NCBI RefSeq assembly: GCF_028736175.1
Contig: NZ_CP117880.1
Coordinates: forward strand, 2,852,001 to 2,916,000
Direction of reading: 5' to 3'
DNA length: 64,000 nucleotides
DNA from: Sphingobacterium oryzagri
Lineage (GTDB): Bacteria > Bacteroidota > Bacteroidia > Sphingobacteriales > Sphingobacteriaceae
Position numbers and translations under genes: made by a program. This document shows positions 8,396 to 16,963 of this stretch, in pieces. Within the stretch, counting starts at the first letter, position 1. Every line of letters begins with the position of its first letter. A model generated the notes under the pieces. It did not search any database and was not told where the DNA came from. It saw only the letters and a program-made list of their open reading frames with translations.

Positions 8396-9478
8396 ATGAC
8401 AACAGCAGCAGCCAGTACCTTAAAGCTCGGACTACACGTAACCTTGTTATGTCTGCTATCGGCTATATGGCCTTCCTTATCCTACAGTCAACGCAGCAAC
8501 GAAGTGCTATTAAATTTTATTGCGGAGGAAAATTATGAAGCTTTGCTACATAACTACCAAGATTCTGCCGCGGTGCTTGATGCCGAGGGATTATATTACC
8601 TCGCTTTGGCATCTTTATATACAAAGCAGCTAGACCGTGCGCTAGACTATGCCGAAAAAAGCATCACGCTGGACCCAGGCGTTAGCTCACCTTATATGCT
8701 TAGCGCAACTTGCTATATGGAACAACAACAACTTGATAAAGCCATTGAAATACTGGCCAAAGCGATCCGCATACATCCAGAAAGCGTCGAACTGCTCGGG
8801 CGTAAGGCATTCGTGCACGCCGAGAAAAAAGAGCCTTTACTCGCGCTCGAGGATTATAAGGAAATATTAAAAATAAGCAAAGACGTGCCAGATTTACGGG
8901 AAGCGTACTGCAACAGCTTATTTAACGTGGCCTTGGTTCATATGGAGTCGGCCGAAAAAGCCGATGCCGAGCCTTATCTTGTCGAACTGCTTGATCTTTC
9001 GCCAACAGATTATGCGGTTATGGCAAAGCTGATCCAGATTTATAACCATCAGCAAGCATTTGATAAAGTTGTGCCCCTTCGTATGGCGCTATACCGCGCG
9101 CACGAAGACAATGCCCTTGCGGAAACTGATTTGGAAGATATGTTTTGCATCGACCAGTACCAGCTGGGTAACACAAATATTCAGGTATTTGAGCGCTTTC
9201 AGGAAGAACCCCAGGCCCAGTTCCGTATTTTTTATAAACATATAGCCTACATTGATGGCGATGTAGACCATAGTATACAAACAGAATACTCGCCCGCCGC
9301 TGAACGGGAAAAAAATGTTAAATTTTTACTCGGAATGGATAATAAAGATAAACATTATACATACCCTATTGGCCTATCAAAAGACTACCAGCATCACGAT
9401 TTTAAGCGTGTCGTTGCACAAATCCTTCAAGGTAACGTCCAACCGATGGCCTCCAGCGTAAAGAAAAAATCGAAATAA
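8396..9478 (+). CDS. Periplasmic TPR-repeat protein
   Basis: About 360 residues. The ATG at 8396 gives a cleavable signal peptide (VTLLCLLSAIWPSLSYSQ); the upstream TTG at 8375 is unlikely. The body is a run of TPR-like helices, for example ALDYAEKSITLDPGVSSPYMLSA and AIEILAKAIRIHPESVELLG, covering roughly residues 40-220. The C-terminal ~120 residues contain no TPR and are not recognised. Probably a secreted or periplasmic scaffold protein. It is isolated, with 266 nt upstream and about 700 nt downstream without genes. Confidence 0.75.
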   Translation: MTTAAASTLKLGLHVTLLCLLSAIWPSLSYSQRSNEVLLNFIAEENYEALLHNYQDSAAVLDAEGLYYLALASLYTKQLDRALDYAEKSITLDPGVSSPYMLSATCYMEQQQLDKAIEILAKAIRIHPESVELLGRKAFVHAEKKEPLLALEDYKEILKISKDVPDLREAYCNSLFNVALVHMESAEKADAEPYLVELLDLSPTDYAVMAKLIQIYNHQQAFDKVVPLRMALYRAHEDNALAETDLEDMFCIDQYQLGNTNIQVFERFQEEPQAQFRIFYKHIAYIDGDVDHSIQTEYSPAAEREKNVKFLLGMDNKDKHYTYPIGLSKDYQHHDFKRVVAQILQGNVQPMASSVKKKSK

Positions 9479-10104
9479 CATTCGTTCGATCGTCCGAAAT
9501 AAAAAAAGCAGTCCTGCACAGCATTGCCGGACTGCCAAATTAACCAAAACCTATTAACGGTTCTTCTTAAAAGCAACCCAAATTAAGGCATTTATGTCAA
9601 GAGTACTTTGCTACACGTCACACTTTTATGTGATATGAATCATTTCCACCATTACAATGGTAAAGAAAAAGTTCAAAAACGACCTCAAATGCGCCTACAA
9701 CTGACAAATCCAATTAATTGCGTCTTGACGGAAGTTGCGATTTCAGATCCATGCTCAACAAAATCTGTAGCTGTAGCGCTACAAAATTGAAAAAAGTCAA
9801 TATGTTGACGCAGGTCAATAATAGCCGCGTTATTGCTTAAACCACACACTAAAATATGTTTTTTTTACGAAGTCTACGCGCACATTATTTCCAACCGTTT
9901 ACATACTTTATCGAGCTAACACTCCTTTGCTAAGCCGCGCCAATTAAGAAAAGGCGGCAGCGAAACTCGCATCTAAATAATTCAAGATAGCCATAGAAAA
10001 AACTGTCGACCAGGTTCGCTGCAATAAGATCAATTTTTGTACGCTTGACATTTATCATCTATTTTCTAATCGAATTCTAATTTCCCCCTTACACAAATTA
10101 GCAT
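9479..10104. other. Long intergenic stretch upstream of fimbrillin cassette 1
   Basis: No convincing gene. A 7-bp hairpin (GCAGTCC 9508-9514, GGACTGC 9529-9535) is flanked by an A7 run on its left, so its T-run is on the minus strand where no gene needs it. From about 9770 the sequence is related to 12430 onward (GCGCTACAAAAT at 9776 and at 12438), marking the left reach of the tandem duplication. Confidence 0.5.
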
Positions 10105-10112
10105 TACGTTTG
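10105..10112 (+). promoter_or_regulatory. -7 element of fimbrillin cassette 1
   Basis: TACGTTTG matches TAnnTTTG, 84 nt before the peptide ATG. The equivalent box at 12763-12770 is 82 nt before the second peptide gene, and the leaders share TCGATGCTACAGAACAAA. Conservation of position in both copies supports it. Confidence 0.65.
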
Positions 10113-10188
10113 CTTGCAATCACTAAAGCCGAGGCCTTCTCGATGCTACAGAACAAAATTTTTATAACAGAATATTGCTATTTAGAAG

Positions 10189-10362
10189 ATGAGTAAAGCA
10201 ACGAAAAGAGAGTACATATCTCCCCAAATTGAAGTCTGTGATATTAAACTAGAACGCGGTTTCGTTGCAGGATCTGCCGTTATCAGACCGATGAACCAAA
10301 ACAATCAGGTGGTCGATGAATGGGATACGGAAGATAACGAAACCAAAACATATAATTGGTAA
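10189..10362 (+). CDS. 57-residue peptide, copy 1, preceding a fimbrillin gene
   Basis: A short gene starting at ATG 10189 and ending TAA 10360-10362. The product begins MSKATKREYISPQIEVCDIK and ends DEWDTEDNETKTYNW. It has a basic N-terminus, an alternating IEVCDIKLE segment, a small-residue motif VAGSAVIRP, and an acidic/aromatic tail. Copy 2 (12845-13018) is identical at about 40 of 57 positions, rising to 26 of 30 in the C-terminal half. Short proteins with an xxPxIEVxxIxLExGFxAxS start are common in Bacteroidota beside fimbrillin-like genes, with no established function. No signal peptide is evident. The fimbrillin gene starts 36 nt downstream. Confidence 0.8.
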   Translation: MSKATKREYISPQIEVCDIKLERGFVAGSAVIRPMNQNNQVVDEWDTEDNETKTYNW

Positions 10363-10397
10363 TCAAAGATCAGCTTATCATTTAAATTGACTCCAAC

Positions 10398-11990
10398 ATG
10401 ATTAATAAAAATTTTTCGTTAAGCAGATTAATCGTTTATTGTTCGATATCGATCTTGATCGCGCTGCAATCTTGTGATAAAACAAGGGATACGTCAGGGG
10501 AAATTGGCGAAGCTACGGTGATGGTCAGCCTTGCCGGTGTAGAGTATGACGACACGCCAGAAGAAGTTACGCTAGCAAAAAACACGCTCGCCAACGGACA
10601 GACCAAAATGTCGGGCAATATGGCAAGCAGCCATGGCGAAGAGGAGCCTTTTGCCGTAGTGCCTTTTGATGAAAACCACGCCATCTACGCTACGCTGAAA
10701 CAGGAACGAAACACGCCTAATCAACGTGTTTTATCGGCTTCTTCAGGTAATAAAGGTGCCATTGTGCGCACACAGCTCACAAATGGCGTACGTTATCGCT
10801 TATTGGTTTTTGGTCCGACCGGCACCTACGTAGATCAGCGAGATTATGTGTACGGAAGCGAAGCTTCTACAGCTGCATTAAACCTGGATGGCGGAACGAC
10901 GTACACCTTTGTGGCCTACTCGTTTAACACAACAGCCGCCATACCGGCTTTAAACTTGACCACAACATCCACTCTCGCCAATACGTCGCTAACAAACTTA
11001 ACTGGTGATTTTCTGTATTTTAAAAACACGGTGCAAGTTGTGATGGGAAACAATAACCTAAGTGTTGTGCTAAAACACATGTTTAGTGAGGTTACAACCG
11101 TGCTTACGGTGGGATCAACAACTGGCCCTATCCAAGGTTTTACAACGCCAACGATTACCCCCACGAATCCAAGCGCAAGCATTCAGCTGAATACAAATAC
11201 GATGAGCTACGCCAACAGCACAGGCGGAACGGGCATCAATTTTACAGCTGTGGGTACAGGCGCAACAAGCACCACAAGCACACCAGCTATTCTTATCTCG
11301 CCTGCGACAACAACAGCAGCCTTTACGTTCGGAACGCTGACCATTAATGGAATCACCAGAAGTAATATTTCTATTCCGGCCGTAAAAATAAACCCGGGCC
11401 GGAAATATACATTGACATTAAGTATCAATTCCTCTTGTACGCAATCGACGCTGGTATCACCAACTTCACCGAATTTTGATCTTACCGGGGGCGCCGGTAT
11501 TACGTTTACAACACAGGCGGTAGCGGCAAACTTGCGACAAGAATTTGTTTTAGATTTCTACGAATTGGATAATTCGTTTAACCTGCTATTTAACGGTTTA
11601 AATATTGTAAACAGCGGCTCCACGACGACGCCAACAGAAATTCAATTTGAATCCGGCTCCAGCAGTATGCCGAGAAATATCGAGTTTGCTGATGGAACAT
11701 TTTGGGGTTCAGGTGGCATACCTAACATCTGGACTTTGCGGGTGGGCACGCCATCCAATAACCCGATTATCCGCGTCGTTATTGATCGAAACGGAACGAT
11801 CACGATGTATGGTATCAAAGCAAACGGCGGACAACTTTTACCGTTACGCTTGACAGGTGGATTGACGTTCCGCCAGATTCCTTGGCGCACGACAGGCTCA
11901 TCAAATAATACCGTTGCATTGGGGCAAAGTAATGTAGCGCCGCCAACGCTTATGCGTGGTGCCGTAAGCGCAAGAAGAAACTGTCAATAG
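10398..11990 (+). CDS. Fimbrillin-family lipoprotein, copy 1
   Basis: A 530-residue SPII lipoprotein with lipobox LQSC (Cys26). The N-terminal third (VMVSLAGVEYDD, RYRLLVFGPTGTYVDQRDYVYGS, LDGGTTYTFVAYSFNTT) and the KHMFSEVTTVLTVG segment are typical of FimA/Mfa-like fimbrillin domains: greek-key beta-sandwiches exported as lipoproteins and assembled by donor-strand exchange. A Thr/Ser-rich central region is followed by INPGRKYTLTLSIN and a C-terminal domain ending RGAVSARRNCQ. Likely a surface pilin or adhesin-like subunit. No separate anchor or usher-like partner is present nearby. Copy 2 at 13054-14658 is highly similar. Confidence 0.85.
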   Translation: MINKNFSLSRLIVYCSISILIALQSCDKTRDTSGEIGEATVMVSLAGVEYDDTPEEVTLAKNTLANGQTKMSGNMASSHGEEEPFAVVPFDENHAIYATLKQERNTPNQRVLSASSGNKGAIVRTQLTNGVRYRLLVFGPTGTYVDQRDYVYGSEASTAALNLDGGTTYTFVAYSFNTTAAIPALNLTTTSTLANTSLTNLTGDFLYFKNTVQVVMGNNNLSVVLKHMFSEVTTVLTVGSTTGPIQGFTTPTITPTNPSASIQLNTNTMSYANSTGGTGINFTAVGTGATSTTSTPAILISPATTTAAFTFGTLTINGITRSNISIPAVKINPGRKYTLTLSINSSCTQSTLVSPTSPNFDLTGGAGITFTTQAVAANLRQEFVLDFYELDNSFNLLFNGLNIVNSGSTTTPTEIQFESGSSSMPRNIEFADGTFWGSGGIPNIWTLRVGTPSNNPIIRVVIDRNGTITMYGIKANGGQLLPLRLTGGLTFRQIPWRTTGSSNNTVALGQSNVAPPTLMRGAVSARRNCQ

Positions 11991-12016
11991 ACAACTATAC
12001 TATCATTGATTAACAG

Positions 12017-12050
12017 ATAAGCGCTATTTCGAACGAGATAGCGCTTATTT
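12017..12050 (+). terminator. Terminator after fimbrillin copy 1
   Basis: A 9-bp stem AAGCGCTAT / ATAGCGCTT with a short loop, followed by ATTTGTTATTG, just after the stop at 11990. Confidence 0.6.
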
Positions 12051-12222
12051 GTTATTGTTACGGCGGCAAATGAACTATCAAAACGAACGCCGAAATCACA
12101 CATGTAATCCGATATTTTATTGCCGCATAAACTACCTGTCATACTTTTTCATACCCTATGTCCTATTTTTCTTTGCATGACGCAGGGTGATGCCTGAACT
12201 TACGACACGCTGAAACAACAAG

Positions 12223-12375
12223 AGGCTGTCCAAAAAGCTAATCTATTAACTTCAAAATGCGCCATGGCGAGGAAGTATGACGAAGCAATCTGCATTTTTA
12301 TTTGATAAGATTGCGTCGTCGTCGTTCCCCCTTCTCGCCATGAACGAAATTTAATCACTTTTTATACAGCCTCAC
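12223..12375 (+). repeat. MITE/REP-like palindromic element, copy 1
   Basis: About 153 bp with imperfect terminal inverted repeats (GAGGCTGTCCAAAAAG at the left, CTTTTTATACAGCCTC at the right) and an internal inverted pair built on GACGAAGCAATCT / AGATTGCGTCGTC. Nearly the same sequence occurs in opposite orientation at 48202-48349. It has no coding capacity. It sits between the two tandem fimbrillin units. Confidence 0.8.
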
Positions 12376-12762
12376 TGCGTTCGTTGTTTTATAAATTCAG
12401 CTAAATCATACTGATACCTACGCTGTTTGTAGTTATGGCGCTACAAAATCAAAAAAATCAAGTTTATTGGTTTAGCACTTTTTGGGTTGTGTTTTTCCAA
12501 AAAAACAGCCAAGAAAGTCAGCTTTACAAAATTTGGTACAGAATTATTTCCTACTTATATGCTATCATCCACCAATCATCAGTGCTGGCCTGAACATCAA
12601 AAGCGAGGAAATAGGTGTCAAAACAATCAAAGTAGATTATTTAATAATTATTGAGAAATAAAAAATAATTTAGCACTTAAACAAAAAACCAAATTCAATA
12701 CACTTGATATTTACAACAAATTATTAACAGAAATTTTATTTCAAGCTACAACAAATAAACAT
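12376..12762. other. Gene-free AT-rich stretch upstream of cassette 2
   Basis: No gene is supported. From about 12430 it parallels the region upstream of cassette 1 (shared GCGCTACAAAAT). The last 100 bases are strongly AT-rich and lead into the promoter at 12763. Confidence 0.5.
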
Positions 12763-12770
12763 TATGTTTG
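12763..12770 (+). promoter_or_regulatory. -7 element of fimbrillin cassette 2
   Basis: TATGTTTG matches TAnnTTTG, 82 nt before the second peptide ATG, at the same place as the box in cassette 1. Confidence 0.65.
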
Positions 12771-12844
12771 TTTTTAATCAGCAAACGAGAACATTTCGAT
12801 GCTACAGAACAAATTTTTATAACAGGATATTTGCCAATTAAGAC

Positions 12845-13018
12845 ATGGATAAAGCAGCGAGACGAAAATACATATCTCTCAAAATGGAAATTTGTGAGAT
12901 TAAACTGGAAAGCAGCATCGTTGTAGGATCGGCTGTCATTAGGCCGGTGGACCAAAACAATCAGGTGCTCGACGAATGGGATACGGAAGCTAACGAAACC
13001 AAAACATATAATTGGTAA
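12845..13018 (+). CDS. 57-residue peptide, copy 2, preceding a fimbrillin gene
   Basis: A paralogue of the peptide at 10189-10362 with the same length and the same 35-nt gap to a fimbrillin gene. It starts MDKAARRKYISLKMEICEIK and ends DEWDTEANETKTYNW. The single cysteine and the GSAVIRP, QNNQV, DEWDTE and NETKTYNW blocks are kept, while the N-terminal half has drifted (GF to SI before VxGSA). This pattern indicates selection on the protein rather than simple recent copying. Function is unknown. Confidence 0.8.
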   Translation: MDKAARRKYISLKMEICEIKLESSIVVGSAVIRPVDQNNQVLDEWDTEANETKTYNW

Positions 13019-13053
13019 TCCAGGATCAGCTTATTATCTAAATTGACTTCATC

Positions 13054-14658
13054 ATGATTAGTAAAAAATTTTCGTTGAGCAGATTGATCGTCTATTGTTC
13101 GATATCGATCTTGATCGCGCTGCAATCTTGTGACAAAACAAGAGATACATCCGGGGAAATTGGCGTAGCTACCGTGATGGTCAGCCTCGCCGGTGTAGAG
13201 TTTGACGATACCCCAGACGAAGTTACGCTGGCAAAGAACACGCTGACTAACGGACAGACCAAAATGTCGGGCAATATGGCAAACAGCCAGGACGAAGATG
13301 AGCCTTTTGCGGTGGTGCCCTTTGATGAAAACTATGCTATTCACGCCACACTGAAACAGGAGCGAAACACGCCAAACCAACGTGTTTTATCGGCTTCTTC
13401 AGGCAATAAAGGTGCTATTGTGCGCACGCCGCTCGCAACGGGCGTACGCTACCGCTTACTCGTTTTTGGCCCAGCAGGCACTTATCTGGATCAACGAGAT
13501 TATGTATACGGAAGCGAAGCTTCTACAGCGGCATTAAACCTGGATGGCGGTACAACTTACACCTTTGTGGCCTACTCGTTTAATACGACCGCCGCCATAC
13601 CGGCTTTAAACTTGACCGCAACATCCACACTGGCCAATACGTCGCTAACAAACTTAACCGGTGATTTTCTATATTTTAAAAATTCCATACAAGTCGTTAC
13701 GGGAACGAATAACTTGAGCGTCGTGCTAAAACACATGTTTAGTGAGATTACAACCATCCTTACCGTTGGCACAACAACTGGCCCCATACAAGGTTTTACA
13801 ACGCCATCATTTACACCTACATTTCCGAGCGCGAGTATTCAGCTTAACACGAACACCATGACCTATCCCAGCGCCACGGGCATAACGATGATTAATTTTG
13901 CGGATGTAGGCGCAGGTGCCACAAGCACCACAAGTACGCCAAATATCCTTATCTCGCCAGCAACGACAACAGCGGGTGTGATGTTCGGAACGCTGACTAT
14001 CAACGGAATCACGAGAAGTAATGTCCTAATTCCCAACATAAAAATTAACCCCGGCCGGAAGTATACATTGACATTAAGTATTAACTCATCTTGTACGCAA
14101 TCGACGCTGGTATCGCCAAGCTCACCGAATTTTGATCTTGCCAATGCTTTAGGTGTAACCTTTACCACCCAGGCTGTAGCGGCAAATTTGCAACAAGAAT
14201 TTGTCTTAGACTTCTACCAGTTAGACAATTCGTTTAACCTGCTATTCAATGGGGTAGATATCGTAAATAGCGGTTCTAGCGACACAGGTACAGAAATCCA
14301 GTTCGAGTCCGGCACCAACATACCAAGAAACATTGAGTTTGCTGATGGAACATTTTGGGGTAGTGCTGCAACAGCAACCTCGCCCGCCATACCTAATATA
14401 TGGACTTTACGCATGGCTGCGCCATCCAATAATCCGATTATCCGTGTCGTTGTGGATCGAACCGGAACAATTAGGATGTATGGCATCAAAGCCAACGGCG
14501 GACAACTTTTTCCGTTACAATTGACAGGTGGATTGACTTTCCGCCAGATACCCTGGCGTACTACAGGCGCAGCAAATAATACCTTTGCATTAAGACAAAG
14601 GGTAATTGGCACAACGCTTATGCGCGGCGCCGTAAGCGCAAGAAGAAACTGTCAATAG
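13054..14658 (+). CDS. Fimbrillin-family lipoprotein, copy 2
   Basis: A 534-residue paralogue of the gene at 10398, with the same lipobox LQSC, the same domain plan and the same RGAVSARRNCQ end. Similarity is highest in the first ~200 residues and around INPGRKYTLTLSIN. Differences cluster in the Thr/Ser-rich middle and near the C-terminus (an extra ATATSPA-like insert at about residues 435-442). Variation confined to likely exposed loops is what would be expected for antigenically or functionally diverging surface subunits (inference). It ends at a strong bidirectional terminator. Confidence 0.85.
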   Translation: MISKKFSLSRLIVYCSISILIALQSCDKTRDTSGEIGVATVMVSLAGVEFDDTPDEVTLAKNTLTNGQTKMSGNMANSQDEDEPFAVVPFDENYAIHATLKQERNTPNQRVLSASSGNKGAIVRTPLATGVRYRLLVFGPAGTYLDQRDYVYGSEASTAALNLDGGTTYTFVAYSFNTTAAIPALNLTATSTLANTSLTNLTGDFLYFKNSIQVVTGTNNLSVVLKHMFSEITTILTVGTTTGPIQGFTTPSFTPTFPSASIQLNTNTMTYPSATGITMINFADVGAGATSTTSTPNILISPATTTAGVMFGTLTINGITRSNVLIPNIKINPGRKYTLTLSINSSCTQSTLVSPSSPNFDLANALGVTFTTQAVAANLQQEFVLDFYQLDNSFNLLFNGVDIVNSGSSDTGTEIQFESGTNIPRNIEFADGTFWGSAATATSPAIPNIWTLRMAAPSNNPIIRVVVDRTGTIRMYGIKANGGQLFPLQLTGGLTFRQIPWRTTGAANNTFALRQRVIGTTLMRGAVSARRNCQ

Positions 14659-14686
14659 CAGCCGAGCATAAGCATTAATAGTCCTA

Positions 14687-14730
14687 AACAATAAAAGCTA
14701 TCTCCCCTTTCTGAGATAGCTTTTATTGTT
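14687..14730. terminator. Bidirectional terminator between fimbrillin copy 2 and the GH97 gene
   Basis: A perfect 18-bp inverted repeat: AACAATAAAAGCTATCTC at 14687-14704 and its complement at 14713-14730, with an 8-nt loop. A-rich on one side and T-rich on the other, it can serve both convergent genes. Confidence 0.85.
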
Positions 14731-14863
14731 TGCGCAGAAAAGCGAGATGAAAAACTCAAGTTAGACTGAATGGTTTAAGCGCTAACGTTGCCCGCTATTT
14801 AATGCGGTTGCATACAAATGGCGTTAACGTATTTTGTTTAGCATAATAAAACAGCAGTAAACC

Positions 14864-16777
14864 TTAAGTCTCTTCTACCACCGCCACAAAGCCTCCCCTT
14901 GGTAGGCAATGGATTTCGACAGGATGACTATCCGCATTATTTATGCGAAAACGATCAGATACTTCACCATCTTGAATCAATAATTTTCCCTTTATCGCAG
15001 GGTTAAGTAAACGCGAATTAAACAACAATGTTTTTTGTTGGTCTGTCCCGTTTAAACCAGCAATATACCAGGTTTTTCCTTTTCTTCTGGCTATGATCAT
15101 GTCTTCACCGGGATAACCAAACAGCAGCTTAGTATCATCCCAAGCAGCGGGTAGACTGGTTAATACATACTGTACTTCAGCCGGTAAAGAGCGGTATGTT
15201 TCCGGACGATCTGGTCTATGCTGCCATCCGGATTCAAAAGCAATCATCAACGCTAACTCATGCGCGTGTGAGGTTATATGTTTGTGTTGCGAATCTGAAA
15301 AAGTGCCCGGTGTATAATCCATTGACCCAATCACGTTACGGGTAAACGGCAATGTAGTATTGTGACGCGCGGCACGACTGGTTAGCGTGTCGTTGTTGTT
15401 ATACCATTCCGCGCCATAAACGGCCTCCATCGTCATCAAATTCGGATAAGTTCTCGCCCATCCACGCGGTATTGTCGAACCGTGCAGATTAATCATCAAT
15501 TTATGTTTGGCCGCGTCTGCAAGTAGGTCTATATAGTACGTCATCATAGCAGCATGGTCACCGTTAAAAAAGTCAATTTTTACGCCAGCTACACCTATTT
15601 TCCGAAGCCAGGCATACTCTTGCTTTCTTTTATTTGCGTCCAAAAGTCTATCTAACGGACCAGGAGCGCCATCACCTATCCATCCCGTACCGGAATTGTA
15701 CCAAAGCAATGGTTTAACATGTCGTTTCAGCGCATACTTAACCGCATCTTCAATATCACCACCATTGGCCATAGTATTCCATTTCCAGTCAATTAAATTG
15801 TACGTCCAGCCCATCTCCGCCGCCAAGTCTGTGTACATATTGACTAGTTTATAGTCGTTAGAACTATGGTTGTGCGCCCAATAAATCCAGGCTACATTTC
15901 CCGGTTGAATCCACGAGGTCTGTTTGATTTCGCTCGGATCGGAAACATCGGTTATAAGCGTCGATTCCACGATATCCGCCAGCGAGCCGATGATCATCGT
16001 GCGCCAGGGCGATAACCACTTGCCTTTTATCGCTAATCGGTCTTGTCCCAACTTTACCTGATAAGAATTGGCTTGGTTCCGATTGGATAAGCGCGATCCG
16101 GCGTTGCCTCGCGTTATATTTGCTTCAGATAAGAGGATAAAAACGGAATCCGGTTTCTCCACGAGTAAAGGGTAGCCCCATTCACCCTGCTGATTCTCCG
16201 TTCTAGCTTCGTAAAAGCCTTCGTAATCGTTCTTATACCTTTGCATCCATTTCGTTTCGCTATCGCCAATGGCATAGCTCGTCGATTCATGGGTCAAGGT
16301 ATCGACAGCGGCGTTCTCGATGAGATAACGAAAAGCTACACCGTCGTTGAAGGCACGGATGGAAATGCTCAAAAGCTCGCCGTTTTTATTTTGCAAGAGG
16401 AACGATTTCTCTAAACCTTCATTTTCACAATATCGGCGCTTACCGGTTATCATCTCATACTTTTCTGTAAAATTTTGTTCTGGATTGCTCGACACAATTT
16501 TCATCGCCGAGCTGAGATCCTTTTTTACCGTATTCATTCCGAGCGCCACCCTATTGATAATCGTCTGACCAGCAAGGCCTTTTCGGTAGATTTGCAAACT
16601 CGGCCGTCCATATCCATCCTGACCATTGTCGGTAATCAATTCCACCATCAATGTCCCATTTGGCGACGTTAATCGCTGTCCGACAACCGGTTGGAAAGCG
16701 ATTACCGCTACGAATAAGGCTAAAACTTTACCTAAGGTAGATTGACTCATGGATAGCCTGTTAAAAATTAAATTCAT
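14864..16777 (-). CDS. Glycoside hydrolase family 97, retaining type (alpha-galactosidase-like)
   Basis: A 637-residue secreted GH97 enzyme. Signal peptide (VLALFVAVIAFQPVVGQ), N-terminal beta-super-sandwich, central (beta/alpha)8 barrel and C-terminal beta domain. Barrel motifs include WIYWAHNHSSNDYK, WTYNLIDWKWN and GVAGVKIDFFNGDH. Asp402 in KIDFF is at the nucleophile position of the retaining, alpha-galactosidase-like GH97 members; inverting SusB-type alpha-glucosidases lack it. Glu451 in TMEAVYGAEW is the likely acid/base. A second in-frame ATG at 16750 is equally usable as the start. Last gene of PUL 1, 186 nt after susD. Substrate call is inference. Confidence 0.88.
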   Translation of the reverse strand: MNLIFNRLSMSQSTLGKVLALFVAVIAFQPVVGQRLTSPNGTLMVELITDNGQDGYGRPSLQIYRKGLAGQTIINRVALGMNTVKKDLSSAMKIVSSNPEQNFTEKYEMITGKRRYCENEGLEKSFLLQNKNGELLSISIRAFNDGVAFRYLIENAAVDTLTHESTSYAIGDSETKWMQRYKNDYEGFYEARTENQQGEWGYPLLVEKPDSVFILLSEANITRGNAGSRLSNRNQANSYQVKLGQDRLAIKGKWLSPWRTMIIGSLADIVESTLITDVSDPSEIKQTSWIQPGNVAWIYWAHNHSSNDYKLVNMYTDLAAEMGWTYNLIDWKWNTMANGGDIEDAVKYALKRHVKPLLWYNSGTGWIGDGAPGPLDRLLDANKRKQEYAWLRKIGVAGVKIDFFNGDHAAMMTYYIDLLADAAKHKLMINLHGSTIPRGWARTYPNLMTMEAVYGAEWYNNNDTLTSRAARHNTTLPFTRNVIGSMDYTPGTFSDSQHKHITSHAHELALMIAFESGWQHRPDRPETYRSLPAEVQYVLTSLPAAWDDTKLLFGYPGEDMIIARRKGKTWYIAGLNGTDQQKTLLFNSRLLNPAIKGKLLIQDGEVSDRFRINNADSHPVEIHCLPRGGFVAVVEET

Positions 16778-16963
16778 GCGATTTGTTTTTAGCGCAAAGG
16801 TTAGCTTGCATATAATTAACGGAAGATAAAACGATTAGCTTTGATAAAACCCATACGCCGAAGCGCAGGGGTTTTGAACAATATTAACTAAATAAGTGTC
16901 GGCTCATCACGCCATGCCACCATATGTGCATGTATAGCAAACATATGCACTAGTGGAAAAACG

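Larger units (their letters stand above)
9770..14658 (+). repeat. Tandem duplication of a peptide-fimbrillin cassette
   Basis: Unit 1 (about 9770-11990) and unit 2 (about 12430-14658) match with a nearly constant offset: 2662 at GCGCTACAAAAT, 2658 at the -7 element, and 2656 at both the peptide ATG and the fimbrillin ATG. The duplicated unit holds over 400 nt of upstream region, the promoter, a 57-residue peptide gene and a fimbrillin-family gene. The spacer between units carries a palindromic repeat element at 12223-12375. Confidence 0.9.

Noticed and set aside
9508..9535. Terminator of the TPR-protein gene
   Set aside because: The stem is sound but the T-run is on the minus strand, where no gene ends; reported only as part of the spacer.
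9608..9790. 60-codon plus-strand frame
   Set aside because: No protein-like composition, no promoter, and located in a long non-coding region that is part of the duplicated upstream sequence.
14864..16777. SusB-like inverting alpha-glucosidase
   Set aside because: An Asp is present at the nucleophile position (KIDFF), which points to the retaining, alpha-galactosidase-like GH97 branch.
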